From assembly GCA_050943335.1 (NCBI GenBank), contig JBMNOZ010000001.1, forward strand, positions 62,001 through 126,000: a DNA stretch of 64,000 nucleotides, given 5' to 3'. Shown piece after piece: positions 44,627-51,933 of the stretch; the stretch's first letter is position 1; each line of letters opens with the position of its first letter. This DNA is from JBMNOZ01 sp050943335. Lineage in GTDB: Bacteria > Bacillota > Desulfitobacteriia > Desulfitobacteriales > Syntrophobotulaceae. A model generated the notes under the pieces. That model saw only the letters and a list, made by a program, of their open reading frames with translations. It was not told where the DNA came from and did not search any database. Both the position numbers and the translations under genes were made by a program.

Positions 44627-45430
44627 ATGAAGTTTACAATACTGACAATTTTTCCGGAAATGTTTAAACCCTTAAATGAAAGCATATTACGACGGGCCCA
44701 GGAGAGAGGTTTAATAGAGCTTGAGCTGATAGATTTCCGAGACTTTGCCGAAGATAAGCATAAAAGTGTAGATGATATTCCCTACGGGGGCGGGAGCGGA
44801 ATGGTTTTAAAACCAGAACCGATTTTCAAAGCGGTAAGGAGTATAAAAAGAGGAGCAAAGAGCAGGGTAATACTTTTATCTCCTCAAGGTGAAGTGTTTA
44901 ACCAAAATAAAGCCCATAGCTTAAGTGAGTATGAGAATCTAATCTTTCTCTGTGGGCATTATGAAGGTTTTGATGAAAGAATTCGAACTTTGGCTGACGA
45001 AGAAATCTCTATCGGTGATTATGTGCTTACCGGTGGAGAGTTGGCGGCTATGGTGGTAATAGATGCGGTAAGCAGACTTTTACCCGGAGTTTTAGGCAAG
45101 GCTGATTCTTGGGAGGATGATTCCCACAGTTACGGTTTGCTCGAATATCCTCACTATACCAGGCCTCCTGATTTTGAAGGACTTAAAGTACCCGAAGTCC
45201 TTTTATCAGGGCACCATGAAAATATTGAAAAGTGGCGACGAAAGGAATCTTTGCGCCGAACTTTTCTCCGCAGGAAAGATTTAATAGAAAAAATAGAGTT
45301 CCAGGCTGGAGATTATTATCTATTGGAAGAGTTAGCGCTTGAACACCCAGAAATCGCTGCTTACCGTTTCCGATGGGAGAAGTTGAAACCCCGGCCCAGA
45401 AGGGGAAAAAACCGTCCGGCAGGAGGTTAG
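44627..45430 (+). CDS. trmD: tRNA (guanine-37-N1)-methyltransferase TrmD
   Basis: SPOUT methyltransferase needed for reading-frame maintenance. 267 residues with the trefoil-knot SAM site: YGGGSGMVLKPEPIF, LCGHYEGFDERI, GDYVLTGGELAAMV and RLLPGVLG. The C-terminal domain carries the RKDLIEK-like stretch near the tail. 24 bases after rimM. Confidence 0.97.
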   Translation: MKFTILTIFPEMFKPLNESILRRAQERGLIELELIDFRDFAEDKHKSVDDIPYGGGSGMVLKPEPIFKAVRSIKRGAKSRVILLSPQGEVFNQNKAHSLSEYENLIFLCGHYEGFDERIRTLADEEISIGDYVLTGGELAAMVVIDAVSRLLPGVLGKADSWEDDSHSYGLLEYPHYTRPPDFEGLKVPEVLLSGHHENIEKWRRKESLRRTFLRRKDLIEKIEFQAGDYYLLEELALEHPEIAAYRFRWEKLKPRPRRGKNRPAGG

Positions 45431-45472
45431 AGTATTTGCCAGCTAAAATAGATGGCGGAGGTAGGTCTAGAT

Positions 45473-46033
45473 ATGGGGGAACTATATGTGGCTTTGGTCC
45501 ACGCGCCGGTTTATAATAAAAATAAAGAACATATTGTTACCTCGATAACTAATCTTGATCTGCATGATATTGCCCGCTGTTCAGCAACATTTGGAGTTCG
45601 GGCTTATTATGTAGTCCACCCAGGGCCGTCCCAGAGGGATTTAGCTTGCCGAATTATGGGGTTTTGGCGGGAAGGCTATGGCGCGGAGTATAATCCGGAT
45701 CGTTACCAGGCTTTTGAAATAGTAAGATTAGCCCCGAACCTTGAAGAGATGAGAAATGAAATTGGACAAGAACAGGCGGGGAAAAAAGTATATACCATCG
45801 CCACAGATGCCCGTCTTTATCCCAATACAATAACTTACTCGGAATTACGGAGCAAACTGGAAACTAACGATGATGTCTATGTTCTTTTATTTGGCACGGG
45901 GTGGGGGATTGTTCAAGAGGAAATGGAAAAGGCCGATTACATATTAGAACCGATTTACGGTTTTGAAGAGTACAATCATTTATCCGTTCGTTCAGCGGCA
46001 GCAATTATTTTAGATCGCCTAAGAGGGCGTTAA
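45473..46033 (+). CDS. SPOUT-family RNA methyltransferase (TM1570-like)
   Basis: About 186 residues of the SAM-dependent RNA methyltransferase family often found beside trmD in Clostridia and Thermotoga. Features: MGELYVALVHAPVYNK start, TSITNLDLHDIARC, and the knot region LFGTGWGIVQEE with YNHLSVRSAAAIILDRL at the end. ATG 45473 is preferred over ATG 45452 because GGAGG lies at 45457-45461. The RNA target is unknown. Confidence 0.88.
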   Translation: MGELYVALVHAPVYNKNKEHIVTSITNLDLHDIARCSATFGVRAYYVVHPGPSQRDLACRIMGFWREGYGAEYNPDRYQAFEIVRLAPNLEEMRNEIGQEQAGKKVYTIATDARLYPNTITYSELRSKLETNDDVYVLLFGTGWGIVQEEMEKADYILEPIYGFEEYNHLSVRSAAAIILDRLRGR

Positions 46034-46099
46034 AATTTAATAGCCTTAGAGAATAAACACCTCCTCCCAGGAAACAATATCCTTGGGGTGAGATTTAAA

Positions 46100-47245
46100 A
46101 TGAAAAAAACTTTAATCCTGGGCGGGGGAATCGGTGGTGTTGTCGCAGCTAATCTTCTAAAAAAAGCTGTTGGTTCCTCAATGGAAGTTATGGTGATCGA
46201 TCGGGAACCAATGCACCGCTATGCTCCTAGTTACCCGTTAGTTCTTACCGGGGAAAAAAAACCTGGGGAAATATGTCGGGATCTTAAGGTCTTGAAGCGG
46301 AAAAATATTGAGGTTTTGAACGATGAGATAACAGAAATTGACTTCGAAGCCCGGCGGGTTTTTACAAGGAATACAAATCTTAATTATGATTATTTACTTA
46401 TTTCATTAGGGCTGGACTATCATCCTGAGGCTGTGCCGGGATTTAAAGAGTTCGCGTTCAATGTATATGATTTTAAAGACTTAAGTGAAATTCGGCGGCG
46501 GTTAAAAAACTTTACTTCCGGTCGAATTGTTTTATTTGTTTCGAGTCTACCTATTAAATGCTCGCCGGCCCCTTATGAAATAATATTGCTGGTGGACTAT
46601 TATTTCCGGCGCCGCGGCAACCGTCAACAAGTCAAATTAACAATTGTAACCCCGGAGGCTTCGCCGGAGCCCCTTGCCAAACCCAAGGTGGGCTTAAGTA
46701 TAAGGAAACTACTAGCCGAAAGAAATATTGAACTGCTCACAGAAGCCAAGGTGCTGGCAGTTGAAGAAAAGGCTTTGGTTCTGGATTCAGAAACAAAAAT
46801 TCCGGCTGACCTCTTATTAGGAATTGCTCCTCATTGGACGCCGAAAGTCTTACGGCAAACAAAACTGACAGACAAAAACGGTTTTGTGAAAGTCAATCCC
46901 TATACAATGGAGACCTCTTACCCAGGGGTTTACGCCATCGGCGATGCTACCTCTATTCGGCTTCCGGTTATTGGCGCCTATGCTCCCAAAGCCGGGGTCT
47001 TTACTCACGCTCAAGCAAAAGTTGTAGCCAAAAATATTGCCCGGTTAGCAAAGGGTTTGAAACCGGTTTATCGCTATGATGGGAAAGGGCTTTGTATGGT
47101 GGATATCGGGTTCGGTCGAGCCTGTTATTCGAGGGTCGAATATTTCAAAAAGCCCCAGCCTAAAATCACTTTTCGAAAACCTACCAGGACCGCCCATTGG
47201 GTAAAAAAGGCCTATAACAAATACTGGTTAAAATGTTGGTTTTAG
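46100..47245 (+). CDS. FAD-dependent oxidoreductase, sulfide:quinone oxidoreductase/NDH-2 family
   Basis: About 381 residues. N-terminal FAD-binding GGGIGGVVAANLL, a second Rossmann region, and the GDAT segment (YAIGDATSIRLPVIGAYAPKAG) that closes the FAD site. Layout and the PKAGVFTHAQA motif are closest to sulfide:quinone oxidoreductases; the catalytic cysteines are not fully conserved (one in SSLPIKCSPAPYE near 156, none clear at the first SQR position), so flavocytochrome-type or another quinone reductase is possible. ATG 46100 follows GGGGTGAG. It is an insertion between trmD and rplS, which are adjacent in most Firmicutes. Confidence 0.82.
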   Translation: MKKTLILGGGIGGVVAANLLKKAVGSSMEVMVIDREPMHRYAPSYPLVLTGEKKPGEICRDLKVLKRKNIEVLNDEITEIDFEARRVFTRNTNLNYDYLLISLGLDYHPEAVPGFKEFAFNVYDFKDLSEIRRRLKNFTSGRIVLFVSSLPIKCSPAPYEIILLVDYYFRRRGNRQQVKLTIVTPEASPEPLAKPKVGLSIRKLLAERNIELLTEAKVLAVEEKALVLDSETKIPADLLLGIAPHWTPKVLRQTKLTDKNGFVKVNPYTMETSYPGVYAIGDATSIRLPVIGAYAPKAGVFTHAQAKVVAKNIARLAKGLKPVYRYDGKGLCMVDIGFGRACYSRVEYFKKPQPKITFRKPTRTAHWVKKAYNKYWLKCWF

Positions 47246-47256
47246 CGCGTTTATTG

Positions 47257-47285
47257 TTGCGTAATTACCGGGGCTATGGTAATAT
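47257..47285 (+). promoter_or_regulatory. Extended -10 promoter of rplS
   Basis: TTGCGT (47257-47262), 17-base spacer ending TGG, TAATAT (47280-47285) with the TG of an extended -10. Leader of about 110 bases. Confidence 0.65.
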
Positions 47286-47291
47286 GATTTA

Positions 47292-47402
47292 GTGTGAAAA
47301 AGGATGGTCCTCTGGCTTGAGAAGCCGGTTTGGTCAAGAGATTGTATGTTGCCACGGTTAGAAGCTATGAACATCTAGGCAAGGAAGGGGGGAATTAAAA
47401 TA
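47292..47402 (+). promoter_or_regulatory. Probable L19 autoregulatory leader
   Basis: The untranslated leader before rplS is about 110 bases and contains a compound hairpin: GGCTT-GAG-AAGCC inside CTCT...AGAG (about 47312-47341). Firmicute rplS genes are known to carry an L19 leader RNA; I could not match the consensus by eye, so the call rests on position and structure. Confidence 0.45.
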
Positions 47403-47744
47403 ATGGATTATATTCGTCTCGTTGAGGAAGAACAAATCAAACACAATATTCCTTCATTCCGTCCGGGTGATACCGTAAGGGTCCATGTTAAGATTGTAGA
47501 GGGGACCCGGGAACGTATTCAAATTTTTGAAGGTTTGGTGATTAGAAGGAAAGGCGACGGTCTCAGAGAAACTTTTACCGTACGCCGGGTATCGAATGGA
47601 GTAGGAGTGGAAAGAACTTTTCCGCTTCATTCGCCGCGGATTGCCGAAATCGAAGTAGTACGTAAGGGCGTTGTTCGGAGAGCAAAACTTTACTATATCC
47701 GTGATCGTTACGGCAAGGCTGCCCGTATTAAAGAACGTCGTTAA
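47403..47744 (+). CDS. rplS: 50S ribosomal protein L19
   Basis: 113 residues: FRPGDTVRVHVKIVEGTRERIQ near the start and VRRAKLYYIRDRYGKAARIKE at the end, both characteristic. ATG 47403 after AGGAAGGGGGG. It has its own promoter, leader and terminator. Confidence 0.97.
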   Translation: MDYIRLVEEEQIKHNIPSFRPGDTVRVHVKIVEGTRERIQIFEGLVIRRKGDGLRETFTVRRVSNGVGVERTFPLHSPRIAEIEVVRKGVVRRAKLYYIRDRYGKAARIKERR

Positions 47745-47760
47745 TCGGTTTCAGAATCAG

Positions 47761-47790
47761 AAAAGAGCTGGATGAATTCAGCTCTTTTTT
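47761..47790 (+). terminator. Terminator after rplS
   Basis: AAAAGAGCTG (47761-47770), 8-base loop, CAGCTCTTTT (47779-47788), continuing T run. Confidence 0.92.
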
Positions 47791-47822
47791 AGTATTTCAA
47801 ACGTAGTTTAGGAGGTGTTTAG

Positions 47823-48644
47823 ATGAATATTCAGTGGTATCCCGGGCATATGGCCAAAGCAAGAAGAAAATTGGAAAACCAATTACGCTGGGTGGATATT
47901 GTAATTGAAGTTTGTGATGCTCGTTTACCTATAAGCAGTAGAAACCCTCTTCTCAACAACATGCTTGGCTCAAAACCGAAACTATTGCTAATGAACAAGG
48001 CTGATTTAGCGGATTCTGTAAAAACTGATCAGTGGTTAAAGAAACTCGGTCAAGAAAGTGCAGTTTTAGCAATTAGTGCTCTAACCGGAGCCGGTGTTAA
48101 AAAAATAAGTGGTTTGTTGGAAAACATCCTTGCCGATAGAATGGCCCGTTTAAAGGCCAGGGGGGTTAAAGACAGACCTATAAGGGCTATGGTGGTTGGG
48201 ATTCCTAATGTAGGAAAATCCTCTTTGATCAATCAAATGGTTGGGGGGTCGAGGGCTAAAACCGGGAAGAAACCGGGTGTTACCAGGGAAAATCAGTGGA
48301 TACGCATCAATCCGAGGATCGAGCTTCTGGATACTCCCGGAATGTTGTGGCCCAAATTTGAGGATCTTGAAGTAGGTAGAAAACTTGCGGCGACCGGGGC
48401 AATCAAGGATGAGAGTTTTGATCAGGAGGAATTAGCAACCTGGCTTTGTAAATGGTTGTTGGAGAACTACCCTCAAGAATTTAAAAAACATTATGATTTG
48501 GCTGATTCAGAGTTGGATCTGGAAGGGATAGGGCGAAGGAGAGGGTGTTTGATTAGTGGGGGCAGAATCGACACCTTGAAAACAGCCCAGGTTTTTTTAA
48601 AAGACTTTCGCAGCGGCAAAATCGCTAAAATAACTATGGATTAG
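47823..48644 (+). CDS. rbgA: Ribosome biogenesis GTPase RbgA (YlqF)
   Basis: Circularly permuted GTPase of 50S late assembly. 273 residues: NKADL (G4, near 59) before GIPNVGKSSLIN (G1, near 126) and DTPGMLWPK (G3, near 172). N-terminal IQWYPGHMAKARR is characteristic. In Bacillus rnhB follows directly; here about 13 kb of molybdenum hydroxylase genes intervene. Confidence 0.97.
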   Translation: MNIQWYPGHMAKARRKLENQLRWVDIVIEVCDARLPISSRNPLLNNMLGSKPKLLLMNKADLADSVKTDQWLKKLGQESAVLAISALTGAGVKKISGLLENILADRMARLKARGVKDRPIRAMVVGIPNVGKSSLINQMVGGSRAKTGKKPGVTRENQWIRINPRIELLDTPGMLWPKFEDLEVGRKLAATGAIKDESFDQEELATWLCKWLLENYPQEFKKHYDLADSELDLEGIGRRRGCLISGGRIDTLKTAQVFLKDFRSGKIAKITMD

Positions 48645-48664
48645 TATCCTTAAAGAACAGCAAC

Positions 48665-48718
48665 AGAGAGAGTGAAGTTCGAGAGTGTTTTTTAACTACG
48701 AATGGGACTCTCTTTTTT
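48665..48718 (+). terminator. Terminator after rbgA
   Basis: AGAGAGT (48667-48673) pairs with ACTCTCT (48707-48713), with an inner GTTCG/CGAAT pairing, then TTTTTT. The large loop lowers certainty. Confidence 0.65.
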
Positions 48719-48786
48719 GATTTCGCTATTTTTAATAATATTTAGGTTATAAGATAATATAATTTTAGGTATTGGAATCAATTTGG

Positions 48787-48816
48787 TTGATATGGTTTCA
48801 TGTGATATGTTATACT
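48787..48816 (+). promoter_or_regulatory. Extended -10 promoter of the mop operon
   Basis: TTGATA (48787-48792), 18-base spacer ending TGT, TATACT (48811-48816), with the TG of an extended -10 at 48808-48809. It would give a 5' leader of about 150 bases. The 330-base rbgA-mop gap therefore holds a terminator, this promoter and the leader hairpin; no gene is seen. Confidence 0.6.
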
Positions 48817-48897
48817 ATGAAGTAGTTGGGATTAGTGACGTTTAGTTAGAAAAACATCGAAATTATCGTTATTTATCTCAATATTTTTATATTGGAA

Positions 48898-48936
48898 ACA
48901 CTTGCGGCCTGCTGTTAAGCGGGTTGCATTAAGTGT
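48898..48936 (+). promoter_or_regulatory. Leader hairpin of mop
   Basis: ACACTT (48898-48903) with AAGTGT (48931-48936) outside; GCGGCCTGC (48904-48912) with GCGGGTTGC (48919-48927) inside, three G-U pairs, loop TGTTAA, three-base bulge ATT. Fifteen pairs; no U run follows, so it is not a terminator. It ends 38 bases before the mop start codon and could be part of a cofactor-sensing or mRNA-stabilising leader. Confidence 0.55.
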
Positions 48937-48974
48937 CTTGATAAATATTTCTAGAGAAAGGAAGGATAAAAACC

Positions 48975-51833
48975 ATGGCCTTTAGAAAGATCTGGCTAAA
49001 TCTAAACGGTGTTGACAGAATGATGGTCTGTGATCCGGAAAAGGACACGCTAGCCGATGTTATCAGGAGAATAGGTCTGACTGGAACAAAGGTAGGCTGT
49101 AATACGGGGCAATGCGGAGCTTGCAGCGTCTTATTAGATGGTGAAGTAGTCCGTGCTTGCATTAAAAAAATTAAAGACGTCCCCGATTACAGCAAAATTA
49201 TCACTATTGAAGGAATTGGCACTCCAACTAACTTGCATCCTTTACAACAAGCTTGGATTACTTATGGTGGGGTTCAGTGTGGATTCTGTTCCCCGGGTTT
49301 CATTGTTTCAGCCTATGGTCTGTTGCAGAAAAACCCGAATCCTACCAGACAAGAAGTCCGCGATTGGTTCACAGTTCATAGAAATGCTTGCCGCTGTACC
49401 GGTTGGAAACCTCTCGTTGACGCTGTTATGGAAGCGGCTAAAGTTATGCGCGGCGAAAAAACCATGGAGGATATCACCTATAAGGTACCAGAAGACGGAA
49501 GGATTTATGGCACTAATATTCCCAGACCGGCAGCCTTGGCGAAAGTTACTGGCCTTTGCGATTTCGGTGATGATGTAGGACTGAAAATGCCTCCCGGAAC
49601 TTTACATCTGGCTGTTGTTCAGCCCGGAGTTAACCACGCCAAGATTAAAGGCATTGACTGTTCCGAAGCGGAAAAAATGCCTGGTGTAGTTAAAGTTATC
49701 ACAGCCAAAGACATTAAGGGAACTAATAGGATTATGTTCCCCTTAAGCCATCCAAGGGCTAAATACGACGGAATTGACCGGCCGATTATTGCCGATGAAA
49801 AAGTTTACAGATATGGTGATGTAGTTGCCGTTGTGGCAGCCGAGACTAGAGAGCAAGCCCGGGCGGCAGCCAAAAAAGTTAAGCTCGATTTAGAAGAGCT
49901 CCCGGCCTATATGAGTTATCTAGAAGCAGTTGCTCCTGATGCGGCGGAAATTCACGAAGGTGTGCCTAATATGTACTTGGTAATGCCCTTGATTAAAGGA
50001 AGGGACACCCGTGAAGTACTTGCTGAGTCGGAGTATGTTGTAGAAGGAAGCTTCCATACCACCAGTCAGCCGCACTTAGTAATGGAGCCTGATGTTACCC
50101 AGGCTTATATGGATGAGGAAGGAAGAGTTTGTGTTCATAACAAGACCCTCGCCCAGGTACTTTCACTAATGATGCTCGGGCCCGGTCTCGGTATACCGGA
50201 AGATAAGATCAGAGTTATTGAAAACCCGGTTGGAGCCAGCTTTGGTTATTCCTTGTCCCCTGCCAGCACTGCTCTCGCTGCAGCCTGCACCTTGGCTCTA
50301 GACGGTGCTCCGGTGACCCTTACTATGAGCTATGCAGAGCATAACGCTTTTACAGGTAAACGTGCCGCTTCCTATTCAAACGCTCGTTTAGGCTGCGACA
50401 AAAACGGCAAAATTACTGGTTTTGAATTTGATTTCGCCTATGACCATGGCGCTTATTCAGAACTTGGTGATGTTTTGACTTCTAAGGCTATCCGTTTTGC
50501 AGGCTATGGTTACAATATCCCTAATGTCAGAGCTTTAGCTCGCTGCGGAGCTTCTAACCAGAGTTATGGTGCTCCTTATAGATCTTTCGGTAACTCTCAA
50601 GCTTTAACAATGTCAGAGAGCTTGATGGATATGCTAGCTGAAAAAGCTGGAATAGATCCTTTTGAATTCCGGTGGATAAACTTGGCTAAAGAAGGGGACA
50701 CAAATATCAACAGCTATCCCTATAAAGAGTATGCCTATCAAGCAATTATGGAAAAAATGCGTCCTTATTACGAAGCAGCCGTAGAAAGAGCTAAAAAAGA
50801 GGATACTCCGGAGAGAAGGCGGGGAGTTGGGATCGCTATCGGCGGTTATAATGTTACTGGAAACCCCAATGACCACGCCGAAGTTGCTCTGGAATTAAAC
50901 CCTGATGGAACTATCACTAACTGGAACGGTTGGGAAGATCAGGGTCAGGGCGCTGACGTAGGTAGCTTGGTTCATACCCATGAAGCTTTAAGAGAGCTTA
51001 ATCTCGATTATAAAGACATCAAAATAATTCGCTGCGACACGGCGATTTGTCCTATTACCGGACCCGCGGGCGCTAACCGCTCCCACTATATGGCTGGTAA
51101 TGCTATTAAGGATGCGGCGAAAAAATTATTAGACGCTATGCGTAAACCAGACGGCACCTTCCGGACCTATGATGAAATGGTTGCCGAGGGTATACCTACT
51201 AAGTATTATGGCGTATTTGACACCACTGATATTACTATCGACCTTGATCCTAACACCGGTGTCGGTGATCCTACTCCGGAACACAACTATGCCATGTTCC
51301 TTGCTGAAATAGAGGTTGAAGTTGCCACTGGTAAAGTCAAAGTTCTCTCCATGAGAATGGTCTATGATATCGGTGAAGTAGGAAGCGTTCAGGCTGTCGA
51401 AGGGCAAGCTTTAGGTTCCATGACTCACTCCATTGGCTGGGCTCTCAAAGAAAAATACATTGATAACAAACAATACAGCAGTCTTATTAGATGTGGGTTC
51501 ATGTATGCCAATGAAATTCCGGATGACATGGTTGCCGAAAGTGTTGACAATCCTATTCCCAGAAAGACAGCTGCTTGGGGTTCAGTAGGTTGCTGTGAGG
51601 TATTCCAATCTGCAGGTCAGGCGGCTATCCTTAACGCCATTAACAATGCAGTAGGTGTTAGAATCTACGAATTACCGGCTACTCCCGAAAAAGTGAAAGC
51701 TGCCATGGAAGCAAAAGCTCAAGGAAAAGAAATTAAACCTGAGAAATACTTCCTGGGAAGCGACCTCTTTGAAGAGTTAGAAGATATTGCGGAAAATCCC
51801 GTAGAAGCAACCGGCCCTGGAATGGCTCTGTAA
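48975..51833 (+). CDS. Molybdenum hydroxylase, aldehyde oxidoreductase (Mop) family
   Basis: 952-residue single-chain enzyme, same architecture as Desulfovibrio gigas aldehyde oxidoreductase. N-terminal plant-type [2Fe-2S] domain (C42, C47, C50, C62), helical [2Fe-2S] domain (C102, C105, C139, C141), then the Mo-cofactor domains with no FAD domain between. GQGADVG is kept. The catalytic glutamate is E875, but in GCCE instead of the usual GVGE, and FRGxGxPQ is changed to YRSFGNSQ. It should hydroxylate or oxidise an aldehyde or heterocycle; the substrate is unknown. First gene of the cluster, own promoter and leader. Confidence 0.92.
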   Translation: MAFRKIWLNLNGVDRMMVCDPEKDTLADVIRRIGLTGTKVGCNTGQCGACSVLLDGEVVRACIKKIKDVPDYSKIITIEGIGTPTNLHPLQQAWITYGGVQCGFCSPGFIVSAYGLLQKNPNPTRQEVRDWFTVHRNACRCTGWKPLVDAVMEAAKVMRGEKTMEDITYKVPEDGRIYGTNIPRPAALAKVTGLCDFGDDVGLKMPPGTLHLAVVQPGVNHAKIKGIDCSEAEKMPGVVKVITAKDIKGTNRIMFPLSHPRAKYDGIDRPIIADEKVYRYGDVVAVVAAETREQARAAAKKVKLDLEELPAYMSYLEAVAPDAAEIHEGVPNMYLVMPLIKGRDTREVLAESEYVVEGSFHTTSQPHLVMEPDVTQAYMDEEGRVCVHNKTLAQVLSLMMLGPGLGIPEDKIRVIENPVGASFGYSLSPASTALAAACTLALDGAPVTLTMSYAEHNAFTGKRAASYSNARLGCDKNGKITGFEFDFAYDHGAYSELGDVLTSKAIRFAGYGYNIPNVRALARCGASNQSYGAPYRSFGNSQALTMSESLMDMLAEKAGIDPFEFRWINLAKEGDTNINSYPYKEYAYQAIMEKMRPYYEAAVERAKKEDTPERRRGVGIAIGGYNVTGNPNDHAEVALELNPDGTITNWNGWEDQGQGADVGSLVHTHEALRELNLDYKDIKIIRCDTAICPITGPAGANRSHYMAGNAIKDAAKKLLDAMRKPDGTFRTYDEMVAEGIPTKYYGVFDTTDITIDLDPNTGVGDPTPEHNYAMFLAEIEVEVATGKVKVLSMRMVYDIGEVGSVQAVEGQALGSMTHSIGWALKEKYIDNKQYSSLIRCGFMYANEIPDDMVAESVDNPIPRKTAAWGSVGCCEVFQSAGQAAILNAINNAVGVRIYELPATPEKVKAAMEAKAQGKEIKPEKYFLGSDLFEELEDIAENPVEATGPGMAL

Positions 51834-51881
51834 TTAACAATTACTGTTAAAGCTTTAGTCTCGTTTTGCAAAGTAATGTTT

Positions 51882-51910
51882 CCATGCTGCCGCTTTAAGC
51901 GGCAGCATGG
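51882..51910 (+). repeat. Perfect 13-bp GC-rich hairpin after mop
   Basis: CCATGCTGCCGCT (51882-51894), loop TTA, AGCGGCAGCATGG (51898-51910). No T run follows. It lies between mop and the next gene, 24 bases before ATG 51934, where it could protect the mop message from 3' exonucleases or attenuate downstream expression. Confidence 0.75.
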
Positions 51911-51933
51911 ATTACGCACAAGGAGAAGAGAAA

